Source: Hydrogenophaga palleronii NBRC 102513
GTDB lineage: Bacteria > Pseudomonadota > Gammaproteobacteria > Burkholderiales > Burkholderiaceae_C
Length of the DNA: 64,000 nucleotides
Reading direction: 5' to 3'
Assembly (NCBI RefSeq): GCF_001571225.1
Contig: NZ_BCTJ01000018.1
Span: 1-64,000 of the forward strand
How positions within the stretch are numbered: the stretch's first letter is position 1; each line of letters starts with the position of its first letter. A program made the position numbers and the translations under genes. This document shows positions 17,945-28,651 of the stretch, piece after piece. Under the pieces are notes generated by a model that was not told the DNA's origin, did no database searches, and saw nothing but the letters and a program-made list of their open reading frames with translations.

Positions 17945-19525
17945 GTGAAGGTCATCAACCACCAGGGGCCGGGGCGGGACTCGGTTTGGCGTCGCATCGT
18001 CTTGTGGATCGTCCATTTGCTGCACCACCACTGGAAAACGGCGCTGTTCATGGCCTGCCTGCTGCACCTGACGCAGGTGCAGGATGCGATGGCGCCGCTG
18101 AAGACCGGTGCACTGTCCTGGGCGCAACTGATCCAGCACTTCCATGCTCCCGATATCCAGGATCAGCGACCGCGGGACAGCGTGGTGCTCATCTCGCCCC
18201 AGCGATTCGAGGAACAATACGGCGGAAGACGACCGCTCCCCCGCAACGCCCTGCAGAACGACCTGGAGAAACTTCCTCCAAACAGCTTCGTTGCACTGGA
18301 CATCGACGTGTCCCCGTTGCCTGAGGGGCAGCACAACGAACAGCAGGAACACGAGGCGCGGCTGTACAGCTACCTCAAGACCCACGCGGCGCGGTTTCTT
18401 CTGATCTTGCCGTTTCCAGTCCACGACGCTGGTGTGCGTGAGCGCAAGGCCGCTTGGTTGCGGGAAATGTGCGAGGCCCATGTGCCCTTTGCCGACCCGC
18501 GCATCGAGCAAAGCTTTGGGGTGGTCACGCGAGAGTTGCCTTATCCCGAGTTGTCGATGTCCCGTTTGCTCAGGGAAGTGAAAGAGCGTGCGCCTGCCGG
18601 ATCGGCACCTCGCAACACGGGTAAAGGTGTGCTCTGCGAAAAAATTCTGACACCGGGTTCCAGCGTGGCCGAGCAACTGCTGACCCCCGGTCTGGACGAG
18701 CTCATTCTGGAAAAGTTTGCTCGAGCAACGTGTGCGGCGCTCAACGCCGAAGGCAGAAAGCCGGCCGAAGACTGCACAGGCCGAAAGCCCAAGCTCCTGC
18801 CCTTTGGCAAAGCACACACCAGCGTGGAAAGCTTCCAATGGTGCAGCGGCGAAAGTGCAGCGCCCATGGAGCAACGCGATTGTGATGCCCCCCGGCCTGG
18901 GCCGCCGCACTCCGACCCAGAGGTGGTGATTTTCGGCGGCAACTACGAACTCGCAGACCGGTTCATGACGCCGCTGGGCGAACTTCCCGGGGCCGCGTTG
19001 CACGCCACCGCAATGCTGAAGCTGCCCATCGCCGAGTGGGACAAGGCGGGTCTGCTGGCCGACTTTTTGCTCGGTGTGATTTTCGGCACCGTGGCGCATC
19101 GCTTCTGGCGTCTGTGGCTGGAGGCGCAACAACGCCGCACGCGATGGCAGTTCCTGGGTTTGCGCGTGCACCTCTATCCGCATACGCGGTGGGTCGCGCT
19201 GTTTCTGCTTGCGATCTCTCTAGGGGCTCTGACTGCGCTCGCATTGCTGCTGGCAGCCTATCTTCTCGTCCTCGGCAGCGTGTGGCTGACCCCGGTTCCG
19301 ATGGTGGTGGGGATGACCCTGGATGCGCTGGTACTGGGGCAGGCAGGCGCCAACGCTGACAGCCTTGGCGTGTCGGAGCCTCACGCCACTCGCTGGGGAG
19401 ACAGGATCGTCGCTTTCGTGCCCTGGCTGGTGTGGGGCACGGTCATTGTTCTGGGCCTGGGTTTTCTGGGTGGCGCCCTCGCTGCGGCCCTGGCCCTGCC
19501 GGACGTACTCAAGGATTGGAAATGA
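17945..19525 (+). CDS. CHASE2-type membrane sensor protein without an output domain
   Basis: A 526-residue membrane protein. An N-terminal transmembrane segment (about residues 17-46) is followed by a long extracytoplasmic part. Near residues 325-365 this has 'VVIFGGNYELADRFMTPLGELPGAALHATAML', which matches the end of CHASE2 sensory domains (GT..gl.DRf.TPlg.lPGve.HAn.l). Three or four hydrophobic segments follow at about 370-390, 420-475 and 490-515. CHASE2 proteins normally continue into a kinase, cyclase or GGDEF domain; this one stops after the membrane segments. It uses a GTG start behind a run of six G. It overlaps the next gene by ATGA and heads a three-gene unit with a secreted protein and an M48 protease. 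Confidence 0.7.
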   Translation: MKVINHQGPGRDSVWRRIVLWIVHLLHHHWKTALFMACLLHLTQVQDAMAPLKTGALSWAQLIQHFHAPDIQDQRPRDSVVLISPQRFEEQYGGRRPLPRNALQNDLEKLPPNSFVALDIDVSPLPEGQHNEQQEHEARLYSYLKTHAARFLLILPFPVHDAGVRERKAAWLREMCEAHVPFADPRIEQSFGVVTRELPYPELSMSRLLREVKERAPAGSAPRNTGKGVLCEKILTPGSSVAEQLLTPGLDELILEKFARATCAALNAEGRKPAEDCTGRKPKLLPFGKAHTSVESFQWCSGESAAPMEQRDCDAPRPGPPHSDPEVVIFGGNYELADRFMTPLGELPGAALHATAMLKLPIAEWDKAGLLADFLLGVIFGTVAHRFWRLWLEAQQRRTRWQFLGLRVHLYPHTRWVALFLLAISLGALTALALLLAAYLLVLGSVWLTPVPMVVGMTLDALVLGQAGANADSLGVSEPHATRWGDRIVAFVPWLVWGTVIVLGLGFLGGALAAALALPDVLKDWK

Positions 19526-19977
19526 AACGAACCCTGCATGCGTTGGTTTTGAGTTTCTTGCTGCCGATGATGGCCGCGGCCCAGGAACCACCCCCGTGTG
19601 ACACCTCCAAAGCCATCCGCAGCAATGCAGGCAATGCCGAGTTCCTGTCGGCCGTGTTGCGCTCCATCCGTTTTTCGGGAAAAGGGCCATCGGACTGCGG
19701 CACGTTCATCGCCGTGATCCGCCAGCTCGTCAGCAACAAGCCTCGCGCGGGTTCACAACTCAAAGGCGCTGGCGGGCCCGATGCGGCAAAGGCCGCCAAC
19801 GAAATCGCCACGCTGCGCAGCGACGCAGGTCTGGCCGCTGAACTCGCCAACATCCAGAAAGAGCCCGACGCGTTCACCCGCACCCTGCTGGAAGCCTCGC
19901 ACTTCCACGCCAACGGCATGTACACCGCCAGGGATCTGCGCCTGGAAGAGGCCCGAACACTCGTGGAGGTGAAATGA
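19522..19977 (+). CDS. Small secreted protein, unknown function
   Basis: A 151-residue protein with a clear signal peptide (about residues 1-20, ending AAAQ). The mature part is polar and largely helical, with two cysteines near residues 26 and 59 that could pair in the periplasm. No known domain is recognised. The start at 19522 overlaps the CHASE2 gene stop (ATGA), and its own stop overlaps the start of the metalloprotease gene (ATGA), so the three are translationally coupled. This makes it a likely periplasmic partner of the other two. A longer in-frame start at 19432 lies in the upstream gene and lacks a signal peptide. Confidence 0.75.
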   Translation: MKRTLHALVLSFLLPMMAAAQEPPPCDTSKAIRSNAGNAEFLSAVLRSIRFSGKGPSDCGTFIAVIRQLVSNKPRAGSQLKGAGGPDAAKAANEIATLRSDAGLAAELANIQKEPDAFTRTLLEASHFHANGMYTARDLRLEEARTLVEVK

Positions 19978-21083
19978 TGAAAGCCATCTGTTGCCTGACT
20001 GCAGTCCTGTCGCTGCTGCTGCCACTGACAGCCGGCGCACAGGATAAAGCCGCCGACACCCTCCGCGTGGGCCGGAAAAACATCACTCTGTCCTCCATCG
20101 AGGGCGACAGCAAATGCACACAGGTGGTGGCGCCTTATGAGGTGACCAGCAACCTCGGTGCGCTGCTGCGCGTTGGTGCCACCGAAGGACTCAAGTCGCT
20201 CGGCAGCCTCTTCGGACAAGGCGGCGTCACATCGACGAGCAGACACAAGGTGTCCGAGCCCGTGCGTGCCGCGGCCATCCGGATGAACTGGCTGCCCATG
20301 ACGCTGGAGGTGGCCTATGGCGAGCACTACCTGGGCCTGATGCGGGACGGTGGGCAGCTTCACGAGCGTGGAGGCCGCCACGCGAAGCTCTATGCCCAAG
20401 CAGATGAACTGCTGGCCCTGGCGCTGCAGAACGTTAAAGAGCCGCACCCCTACACCTTTCAGATCTACATCCGGGCGTCCAACGATGGCAATGCACTTGC
20501 CTTGCCCGGTGGTTTCCTGTTCCTCGACGAGAACCTGCTGAGGGACGCCAAGAACCAGAACCTGGTGCACCTGGCCCTGGCCCACGAGATCGCACACGTG
20601 CTGCGCCGCCACGAAACGCGCGCGCTGCAGGCCCGCATTGTGGACACGCTTTCGCTGACGGGTGGCGTCACCGATTTGCTGAACCAGTTGCAGGACATCA
20701 CACGAGGCTCCAACGAAATCCTCAAGCTCATCGTGAGCGGCAAGCTGCAGTTTGAGCGGCACAAGATCGACCAGGAGTTGCAATCGGACGCTTGCGGCGT
20801 GCGACTGGCCCAAGGCATGCTGAACGACGATTCGCGGCTTTTCGCGGCCGTGAGCACCCTGCTCTCCTCGCTGCCTCCGCCCATGAAATCCACCGACCCG
20901 GCCTACCAGGCCGTGACAAGTACCAACCTGGAGGATGTGGCCGCGATCATCGAGCGGCCGGTGGACCGCCACCCATCCACCGGGGAGCGGCAGGCCTTGC
21001 TCAACGCCGTGCTTCGGGAGCTCACGTCGGCCGGCGTGCGGGGTCGCCAGCCCACCAGGGCGGCCCCGGTCAGGAAGCCTTGA
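19974..21083 (+). CDS. M48-family zinc metalloprotease, exported
   Basis: A 369-residue protein with a signal peptide (residues 1-22, ending AGAQ) and a gluzincin core. HEIAH at residues 204-208 supplies the two zinc histidines and catalytic glutamate, and E268 with D272 in 'DQELQSDACG' form the family's ExxxD third-ligand motif. 'ALPGGFLFLDENLL' upstream of HExxH is also typical of M48 (Oma1/BepA/LoiP-like) enzymes. It has no membrane helices besides the signal peptide and no TPR tail, so it differs from BepA. The third gene of the CHASE2 operon, it probably acts in the periplasm or at the outer membrane, and its substrate may be the co-encoded small protein or a misfolded envelope protein. 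Confidence 0.87.
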   Translation: MMKAICCLTAVLSLLLPLTAGAQDKAADTLRVGRKNITLSSIEGDSKCTQVVAPYEVTSNLGALLRVGATEGLKSLGSLFGQGGVTSTSRHKVSEPVRAAAIRMNWLPMTLEVAYGEHYLGLMRDGGQLHERGGRHAKLYAQADELLALALQNVKEPHPYTFQIYIRASNDGNALALPGGFLFLDENLLRDAKNQNLVHLALAHEIAHVLRRHETRALQARIVDTLSLTGGVTDLLNQLQDITRGSNEILKLIVSGKLQFERHKIDQELQSDACGVRLAQGMLNDDSRLFAAVSTLLSSLPPPMKSTDPAYQAVTSTNLEDVAAIIERPVDRHPSTGERQALLNAVLRELTSAGVRGRQPTRAAPVRKP

Positions 21084-21090
21084 GCCCCGG

Positions 21091-22380
21091 TCAGCCGGCG
21101 GCAGCCGCGGAGTCCAAGGGCCCGTCGCCGGTGCCCGTCGCCGGATCGGGCGTGTCCACGATCGCCTGCGCCACCGTCACGTCCATCCAGCGGCTCTCGG
21201 CCCAGAAGCGCGCGGTGTGGGGCTGGTGTGCCAGCAGCAGGCGATCGACCAGTGGTGCCACCGGTGTCATGGCGGGGTCAACCAGCAGCACATACCGTTC
21301 GCCGTCTTCGTCCAGCCGGCCCAACCAGTCCAGCCGCACCATCACGGCCACCGGTTCTTCAAGCTGCAGCGCATCCACCCGCAGCACCTGCGCCAGCGTT
21401 TCCAGGCTCATGCCCTTGGGTGCGCCGTGGCGGCTGGCCTGCAGTTGTTCCAGCACCTCCAGCGCGAGCTGGAAAGTCCAGCCCGGCGTGTCGCCGCGGC
21501 GCGCAATGCCGGCACGCAGGCTCGGCAGGTAGGCCGCGACCACGGCGCCCAGCAACACGATCACCCAGGCCACGTAGATCCACACCAGCAGGATAGGCAC
21601 GGTGGCAAAGGTGCCGTAGACCACCGAATAGGTCGGCACCTGGGTGAGGTACCAGGCCAGCACCTTCTTCGCCAGCTCCAGCCCGGCGCCCACGAACAGC
21701 GCGCCCAGCAGCGCATGGCTCCAACGCACCCGCGTGTTGGGCACGTAGCGGTAGAGCGCGGCGATGCCGCCGGTGAGCAGCGCGAACTGCACCGTGTCGA
21801 GCAGGAAGCGCACGCCGCCCGGCAGGCTGGAGACCACGCCGCGCGAGGCCGTCACGGCGTAGGAGGTGGCGGTGAGGCTGGCCGCCATCAACAGCGGCCC
21901 GAGCGTGAGCGCGGCCCAGTAGACCAGCACACGCTGGGTCAGCGGGCGCGTCTGGCGCACGCGCCAGATGTCGTTGAGCTTGCGGTCGATGGTCAATATC
22001 AACGCCAGCGCCGTCACCAGCAGCACCAGCGCGCCGGCCCAGCCCATCTGCCCGGCCTTGCTGGCGAACTGGTTCAGGTAGCTGAACACCTGCTTGGCGA
22101 TGTCGGGTGGCACCAGGCTCTGCACCAGCCAGCGTTGCAGCGTGACCTGCAGGCGGTCGAACATCGGGAAGGCGCTGAAGATCGCCAGCGCCACGGTGAA
22201 CAGAGGCACCAGCGAAATGGTGGTGGTGAAGGTCAGCGCACTGGCGGTGATGCCCAGGCGGTCTTCGCGGAAGCGCTCGCGCAGCGTGAGCGCGGTGTTG
22301 CGCCACGGAAAATTCAGCGCGTCGCGCCACAGCGCGCGCGCCAGGGTTTCAAGGGCCCGCAGGCGCTCGTTCAGGGTCAT
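21091..22380 (-). CDS. YihY/BrkB-family inner membrane protein
   Basis: A 429-residue protein with six transmembrane segments in its first ~290 residues and a soluble C-terminal extension of about 130 residues. The YihY pattern is clear: 'DRLGITASALTFTTTISLVPLFTVALAIFSAFP', 'LNDIWRVRQTR' and 'VPNTRVRWSHALLGALFVGAGLELAKKVLAWYL'. The C-terminal part looks like a degenerate winged-helix domain ('MSLETLAQVLRVDALQLEEPVAVMVRLDWLGRL'), which occurs in other betaproteobacterial members. The family's role is not established (once annotated as ribonuclease BN by mistake). It is convergent with the protease gene (seven bases) and divergent from the DUF2069 gene. Confidence 0.9.
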   Translation of the reverse strand: MTLNERLRALETLARALWRDALNFPWRNTALTLRERFREDRLGITASALTFTTTISLVPLFTVALAIFSAFPMFDRLQVTLQRWLVQSLVPPDIAKQVFSYLNQFASKAGQMGWAGALVLLVTALALILTIDRKLNDIWRVRQTRPLTQRVLVYWAALTLGPLLMAASLTATSYAVTASRGVVSSLPGGVRFLLDTVQFALLTGGIAALYRYVPNTRVRWSHALLGALFVGAGLELAKKVLAWYLTQVPTYSVVYGTFATVPILLVWIYVAWVIVLLGAVVAAYLPSLRAGIARRGDTPGWTFQLALEVLEQLQASRHGAPKGMSLETLAQVLRVDALQLEEPVAVMVRLDWLGRLDEDGERYVLLVDPAMTPVAPLVDRLLLAHQPHTARFWAESRWMDVTVAQAIVDTPDPATGTGDGPLDSAAAAG

Positions 22381-22415
22381 CCCGGTATCATGCCACCTGC
22401 CCTTCGCGCCACCCC

Positions 22416-22895
22416 ATGAACGATTCCACCCCCCTCTCCCCTCCCTCTCCACCGTCCGCAGCCGACCCCGCGCAGACCGCTTTCGCCGTGCGCGGCACCC
22501 GCTGGCTGGCCGTGGGCAGCCTGCTCGGCCTGATCGTGCTCGGCCTGGCCTGGGAGCTCTGGCTTGCCCCGCTGCGCGAAGGCGGCTCCTGGTGGGCCAT
22601 CAAGGTGCTGCCGCTGACCATCCCACTGGCCGGCCTGCTGAAGAACCGCATGTACACCTACCGCTGGGTCAGCCTGCTGGTGTGGCTGTACTTCACCGAA
22701 GGCGCGGTGCGCGCCAGCAGCGAGTCGGGCACCTCGATGTGGCTGGCCATCCTGCAGGTGCTGCTGTGCGTGGCGCTGTTCGTGGCCTGCGCGCTGCACG
22801 TGCGCATCCGCCTGCGCGCCGCCGGCAAGGAAGCCGTGGCGGCCGACGTGGCGAACAACCCGGCCAACCGCGCCGCCGCGGACCCGCGGCCATGA
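22416..22895 (+). CDS. DUF2069 membrane protein
   Basis: A 159-residue protein with four predicted membrane helices after a proline-rich N-terminus. The block 'LPLTIPLAGLLKNRMYTYRWVSLLVWLYFTEGAVRA' is the DUF2069 signature. Function unknown; the family is common in beta- and gammaproteobacteria. Its stop overlaps the start of the FAD oxidoreductase gene by ATGA, so it heads a coupled run of four genes reaching thyA. Confidence 0.88.
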   Translation: MNDSTPLSPPSPPSAADPAQTAFAVRGTRWLAVGSLLGLIVLGLAWELWLAPLREGGSWWAIKVLPLTIPLAGLLKNRMYTYRWVSLLVWLYFTEGAVRASSESGTSMWLAILQVLLCVALFVACALHVRIRLRAAGKEAVAADVANNPANRAAADPRP

Positions 22896-24325
22896 GCGCG
22901 GCACAACTGCTGGCGGCGCTGCGCGAGGCCGTGGGCCCGGCCCATGTGCTCACGCACGAAGACCCCACCGCCGACCTCTCGGCCTGGGAGAACGACTGGC
23001 GCAAACGGGCGCAAGGCCGTGCGCTGGCCGTGGTGCGCCCCGGCAATACCGACGAAGTGGCCGCCGTGGTGCGCGCCTGCGCCGCGGCCGGCACGTCCAT
23101 CGTGCCGCAGGGCGGCAACACCGGCCTGGTGGTTGGCTCGGTGCCCGACGGCTCCGGCAGCCAGGTGGTGCTCAGCCTCACGCGCCTGAACCGCGTGCGC
23201 GCCATCGACCCGGCCAACCTCACCATGACGGTGGAAGCCGGCTGCGTTCTGCAAAGCCTGCAGGAGACGGCGGAAAAGGCCGGCTTCCTGTTTCCCCTGA
23301 GCCTGGCGGCCGAGGGCAGCTGCACCATCGGCGGCAACCTGGCCACCAACGCCGGCGGCACGCAGGTGGTGCGCTACGGCAATGCGCGTGAACTCTGCCT
23401 GGGCCTGGAGGTGGTGACGGCGCAAGGCGAGGTCTGGCACGGCCTGACCGGCCTGCGCAAGGACAACACCGGCTACGACCTGCGCGACCTGTTCGTCGGC
23501 AGCGAAGGCACGCTGGGCGTGATCACTGCCGCCACGCTCAAGCTCTACCCGCTGCCGGCCGCGCAACTCACCGCCTGGGCAGCAGTGCCCTCGCTGGACG
23601 CCGCCGTGGCCCTGCTCGGCCTGGCGCATCGGCAACTGGGCGCGGGCCTCACCGGCTTCGAGGTGATGGGCCAGTTTGCGCTCGGCCTGGTGGACAAACA
23701 CTTCCCCGCACTGCGTGTGCCCTTGTGGAAAGACAGCCCCTACTGCGTGCTGCTGGAAAACAGCGACAGCGAGTCCGAAGTCCACGCGCGTGGGCAGTTC
23801 GAGCGCCTGCTGGAAACCGCCTTCGAGCAAGGCCTGGTGAGCGATGCGGTGGTGGCCGAGAGCCTCTCGCAGGCACACGGCCTGTGGCACATCCGCGAGA
23901 GCATTCCGCTGGCGCAGGCCGAAGAAGGCCTGAACATCAAGCACGACATCAGCATCCCGGTCTCGCGCATCCCGGCGTTCTGCGCCGAGACCGACGCGCT
24001 GCTGGCGCGTGAGATTCCGGGCGTGCGGCTGGTCAACTTCGGCCACCTGGGTGACGGCAACCTGCACTACAACGTGCAGGCGCCGGCCGGCGAAGATGCC
24101 AAAAAATTCCTCAAAGAAGGAGAAGCGCGCATCAACGCACTGGTGTTCGACGCGGTGGCCCGCTACGATGGCTCGATCAGCGCCGAGCACGGCGTCGGCA
24201 GCCTCAAGGCCGACCACCTGCCGCATTACAAAGACCCGGTTGCCCTGGGTCTGATGCGCGCCATCAAGCAGGCGCTCGACCCCCAACAGATCATGAACCC
24301 CGGCCGCGTTCTCGCATCCCCATGA
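22892..24325 (+). CDS. FAD-binding oxidoreductase, GlcD / D-2-hydroxyacid dehydrogenase type
   Basis: A 477-residue flavoprotein of the VAO family. The FAD-binding PCMH domain covers about residues 40-220 ('VPQGGNTGLVVGSVP', 'GSCTIGGNLATNAGGTQVVRYG', 'LFVGSEGTLGVIT'). The C-terminal substrate domain carries 'HLGDGNLHYNV' and 'SAEHGVGSLKADHL', the histidine-rich metal/substrate motifs of D-2-hydroxyglutarate and D-lactate dehydrogenases, and it ends with 'MNPGRVL'. It lacks a separate iron-sulfur domain. It should oxidise a D-2-hydroxy acid and pass electrons to a quinone, cytochrome or flavoprotein. It overlaps both neighbours by ATGA. The particular acid is not decidable here. Confidence 0.9.
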   Translation: MSAAQLLAALREAVGPAHVLTHEDPTADLSAWENDWRKRAQGRALAVVRPGNTDEVAAVVRACAAAGTSIVPQGGNTGLVVGSVPDGSGSQVVLSLTRLNRVRAIDPANLTMTVEAGCVLQSLQETAEKAGFLFPLSLAAEGSCTIGGNLATNAGGTQVVRYGNARELCLGLEVVTAQGEVWHGLTGLRKDNTGYDLRDLFVGSEGTLGVITAATLKLYPLPAAQLTAWAAVPSLDAAVALLGLAHRQLGAGLTGFEVMGQFALGLVDKHFPALRVPLWKDSPYCVLLENSDSESEVHARGQFERLLETAFEQGLVSDAVVAESLSQAHGLWHIRESIPLAQAEEGLNIKHDISIPVSRIPAFCAETDALLAREIPGVRLVNFGHLGDGNLHYNVQAPAGEDAKKFLKEGEARINALVFDAVARYDGSISAEHGVGSLKADHLPHYKDPVALGLMRAIKQALDPQQIMNPGRVLASP

Positions 24326-25230
24326 AACCCCGCCTTTTGCCCCGTCTGCTGCTCGTTTGGCTGCTCTGCGCCACGGCCTCGGTGCACGCGGCCGAGGCTA
24401 GCGACGCGCAGGCCTGGCGCGAGCAGGCCCAGGCGCTGGAGCGTGGCGAAGGCGTGGCGCGCGACACCGACGCGGCCATTGCGCTCTACTGCCGCGCGGC
24501 CCTGGCGGGTGACGTGTTCTCCACCTACAAGTTGGGCTGGCTGTACGCCAACGGCCGCGGCGTGCCGCGCCACGAGGGTTACGCCGCGCACTGGTTCGCG
24601 CTGGCAACCCAGCAGGGCGACGCCCACGCCGACATCATGCTCAGTCGCATGCGGGAACCGGCCGTCACGCCCGAGTGCGTGCTGCAGGCCAAGCGTGACG
24701 AGCAGCAGCGCGTGGAGCAGGCGCAGCAGCTCACCGACGCGCTCACGCGTTACCGCGAGTTGGTGAGCACGGTGGAGCAGCAGCGCATCATGAAGATCGT
24801 CTACAAGCTCGCGCCGCAGTTCGGCGTCGAGCCCGGGCTGGCGTTTGCGGTGATCCGCGCCGAGTCCAACTTCAACGTGAACGCCCTGTCGGACAAGAAC
24901 GCGCAGGGCCTGATGCAACTCATTCCGGAAACCGCCGCGCGTTTCCGCGTCAACAAACCCTTCGACGCCGAGCAGAACATCCGCGGCGGCCTGTCCTACC
25001 TGCAATGGCTGCTGGCCTACTTCAAGGGCAACGTGCCGCTGGTGCTCGCGGCCTACAACGCCGGCGAAGGCACGGTGGACCGTTACCGCGGTGTGCCGCC
25101 CTTCCCCGAGACGCAGGGTTACATCAAACGCATCCAGCAGATCTTCGCGCTGCAGCAACACCCTTTCGACGCGCGCATCACCGCGCCCTCTCCCGCCTTG
25201 CCGAGCATCCTGTCCGCCGCCACCCCATGA
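24322..25230 (+). CDS. Lytic transglycosylase with Sel1-like repeats
   Basis: A 302-residue periplasmic enzyme. A signal peptide (residues 1-23, ending VHA) is followed by one or two Sel1-type helical repeats (about residues 35-108, e.g. '[24 protein letters not shown]'), a short coiled segment (about 120-155), and an SLT domain (about 155-285). The catalytic glutamate is E181 in '[10 protein letters not shown]', with the family blocks '[13 protein letters not shown]' and 'AAYNAGEG'. It would cleave the MurNAc-GlcNAc bond of peptidoglycan. Coupling (ATGA) to thyA downstream and the oxidoreductase upstream is positional rather than functional. The Sel1 plus SLT combination is common in Comamonadaceae. 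Confidence 0.92.
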   Translation: MKPRLLPRLLLVWLLCATASVHAAEASDAQAWREQAQALERGEGVARDTDAAIALYCRAALAGDVFSTYKLGWLYANGRGVPRHEGYAAHWFALATQQGDAHADIMLSRMREPAVTPECVLQAKRDEQQRVEQAQQLTDALTRYRELVSTVEQQRIMKIVYKLAPQFGVEPGLAFAVIRAESNFNVNALSDKNAQGLMQLIPETAARFRVNKPFDAEQNIRGGLSYLQWLLAYFKGNVPLVLAAYNAGEGTVDRYRGVPPFPETQGYIKRIQQIFALQQHPFDARITAPSPALPSILSAATP

Positions 25231-26039
25231 CCGACCGCCCCATCCGCTCGCAATATGAAGACTTCATGCGCCACGTGTACACCACGGGCGTGCAGAAAAC
25301 CGACCGCACCGGCACCGGCACCACCAGCGTGTTCGGCCACCAGATGCGCTTTGACCTCAACGAAGGTTTCCCCCTGGTGACCACCAAGAAGGTGTTCACC
25401 AAGGCCATCATCGTCGAGCTGCTGTGGTTCCTGCGTGGCGACAGCAACGTGAAGTGGCTGCAGGAGCGCGGCTGCACCATCTGGGACGAATGGGCACGCG
25501 AAGACGGCGACCTCGGCCCGGTGTACGGCGTGCAGTGGCGCAACTGGCCCACGCCCGATGGCCGCCACATCGACCAGATCAGCGAGGTCGTGAAGCAGCT
25601 CAAGAACAGCCCCGATTCGCGCCGCATCATCGTGAGCGCCTGGAACGTGGCCGACCTCGACAAGATGGCGCTGATGCCCTGCCACGCCTTCTTCCAGTTT
25701 TACGTGGCCGACGGCAAGCTGAGTTGTCAGCTGTACCAGCGCAGCGCCGACATCTTCCTCGGCGTGCCATTCAACATCGCGAGCTACGCGCTGCTCACCC
25801 ACATGCTGGCGCAGCAGTGCGACCTGGAGGTAGGCGAGTTCATCTGGACCGGTGGCGACTGCCACATCTACAGCAACCACCACGAGCAGGTGGAGACGCA
25901 GCTGGCGCGCACGCCGTACGCCTACCCCACGCTGCACATCAAGCGCCGCCCGGCGTCCATCTTCGACTACGAACTCGACGACTTCGAGATCCGCGACTAC
26001 CAGCACCACGCCGCCATCAAGGCCCCAGTGGCGGTCTGA
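25227..26039 (+). CDS. thyA: Thymidylate synthase
   Basis: A 270-residue ThyA that methylates dUMP using methylene-tetrahydrofolate. The nucleophile Cys152 is in '[12 protein letters not shown]', the arginines that bind phosphate are in 'TDRTGTGT' and '[11 protein letters not shown]', and '[22 protein letters not shown]' is the usual core signature. The start at 25227 overlaps the upstream stop (ATGA); a longer in-frame start is inside the transglycosylase gene. folA lies one gene downstream, which is functionally sensible since DHFR regenerates the folate that ThyA oxidises. Confidence 0.97.
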   Translation: MTDRPIRSQYEDFMRHVYTTGVQKTDRTGTGTTSVFGHQMRFDLNEGFPLVTTKKVFTKAIIVELLWFLRGDSNVKWLQERGCTIWDEWAREDGDLGPVYGVQWRNWPTPDGRHIDQISEVVKQLKNSPDSRRIIVSAWNVADLDKMALMPCHAFFQFYVADGKLSCQLYQRSADIFLGVPFNIASYALLTHMLAQQCDLEVGEFIWTGGDCHIYSNHHEQVETQLARTPYAYPTLHIKRRPASIFDYELDDFEIRDYQHHAAIKAPVAV

Positions 26040-26060
26040 GCGGCGACACACCCCCGTCGC

Positions 26061-27465
<1,405 letters not shown>

Positions 27466-27514
27466 ACGCAAGGGCCGTGGGCCCGAACCTTCGCTGAACC
27501 CACCAGGAAACCCC

Positions 27515-27868
27515 ATGGCCGACCGCCAGATCGACAACATCGAATTCAACGTCAGCGACATCGCGCGCAGCAAGGCCTTCTACGGCGCCGCCTTCGGCTG
27601 GACCTTCGTCGACTACGGCCCGACCTACACCGAGTTCCGTGACGGCCGCCTGAGCGGCGGCTTCACCACCGGTGAGGCGGTGCGCCCGGGCGGGCCGCTG
27701 GTGATTCTGTACGCCGACGATCTGGCCGCTGCGCAACAGCGGCTGGAAGACGCGGGCGCCACCATCAGCCGCGCGGTGTTCGAATTCCCCGGCGGGCGCC
27801 GCTTCCACTTCATCGACCCGGACGGTTACGAACTGGCGGTGTGGTCGGCCTCGGCCGAAGGGCACTGA
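27515..27868 (+). CDS. VOC-family (glyoxalase/bleomycin resistance-like) protein
   Basis: A 117-residue single-domain VOC protein with two beta-alpha-beta-beta-beta units ('IDNIEFNVSDIARSKAFYGAAFGWTFVDYG' and 'PLVILYADDLAAAQQRLEDAGATISRAVFEFPGGRRFHFIDPDGYELAVWS'). It starts after an AGGAAA ribosome binding site. Members bind metals and act as lyases, dioxygenases or antibiotic-binding proteins; the exact role is not predictable. An in-frame extension upstream overlaps folA and is not supported. Confidence 0.9.
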   Translation: MADRQIDNIEFNVSDIARSKAFYGAAFGWTFVDYGPTYTEFRDGRLSGGFTTGEAVRPGGPLVILYADDLAAAQQRLEDAGATISRAVFEFPGGRRFHFIDPDGYELAVWSASAEGH

Positions 27869-27903
27869 CGCGCGCCCGTGCAGGTGCGCAGGTGCGCAGG
27901 CGC

Positions 27904-28581
27904 TCAGGGCCGGCGCGCCGAGGCCGGTCTGGCCACCACGCGGTACACACAGCGCGCGGCACCGGCCAGCAGGTGCTGTTCGCGCGTGACCAGGCTGTCG
28001 CCGCCCACGATTTCCTGGAACATCTGCAGCTCCGAGCGGCAGAAGCCCTGGCAGCTGCGCGCCGCCACACAGATCGGGCAATGGTCTTCGATCAGCAGCC
28101 AGTCGGTGCCGTCGCGCTCCACACGCGCCATGTAACCCTCTTCGCTGCGCACCTCGGCCAGCTGCCGCAGGCGCCGCGCCACCGTCTTGCCGTTGCAGCG
28201 CTGCTGGTACACGCTGCGCGTGTCGGCCTCGCGCTGCGAGATCAACCGGTCCAGGCCCTGTTCACCAAACAGCTTCCGGATCGAGCCGATCAGCTGCACG
28301 GTGAGCACGGCATGGGTGTCGGGAAAGCGGCGGTGACCGGCGTCGGTCAGGACCCAGTGCTGGCCGGGACGGCCGACACCGGCCGCGGCCTGCGCCTGGC
28401 CGGCCAGCAGCCCCGCCGTGACCAGCTTCTGCACCTGCTGGCGGGCTGCTTCGGGTGTTACTTGCAGCGCCTGCGCCAGTTGCGCGGTCGAGCTAGGCCC
28501 CTCGGCCTTGACCAGCGACAGAATGCGCTCCGCCGTGGGCAACGCCCCCGAATTCTCCAAGGCCTTCCTTGCATAAGTCAT
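27904..28581 (-). CDS. Winged-helix transcriptional regulator with a four-cysteine cluster
   Basis: A 225-residue regulator of the COG2345/SufR-like type. The N-terminal winged helix covers about residues 14-85 ('AERILSLVKAEGPSSTAQLAQALQVTPEAARQQVQKLVTAGLL'). The C-terminal half ends with C168-x2-C171-x5-C177-x3-C181 next to H167, a ligand set suited to an iron-sulfur cluster or zinc. It is divergent from an MFS exporter gene with a perfect dyad between them, so autoregulation and control of the exporter are likely. The signal may be oxidative or iron-related, but a drug-type ligand cannot be excluded. The start at 28581 is ten bases from the dyad. Confidence 0.85.
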   Translation of the reverse strand: MTYARKALENSGALPTAERILSLVKAEGPSSTAQLAQALQVTPEAARQQVQKLVTAGLLAGQAQAAAGVGRPGQHWVLTDAGHRRFPDTHAVLTVQLIGSIRKLFGEQGLDRLISQREADTRSVYQQRCNGKTVARRLRQLAEVRSEEGYMARVERDGTDWLLIEDHCPICVAARSCQGFCRSELQMFQEIVGGDSLVTREQHLLAGAARCVYRVVARPASARRP

Positions 28582-28590
28582 GACACCACC

Positions 28591-28620
28591 TTAATATGCA
28601 ATCATTCACTTGCATATTAA
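28591..28620. promoter_or_regulatory. Perfect 11+11 bp operator dyad
   Basis: TTAATATGCAA at 28591-28601 and TTGCATATTAA at 28610-28620 are exact inverted repeats around an eight-base spacer, in the 70-base gap between the four-cysteine regulator and the MFS exporter gene. It is AT-rich against GC-rich surroundings and about ten bases from the regulator's start codon. Its position and symmetry fit a dimeric winged-helix regulator controlling both genes. Confidence 0.8.
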
Positions 28621-28651
28621 CCGCCACCGCCCGCGCCGCCGGGAAATCCCC

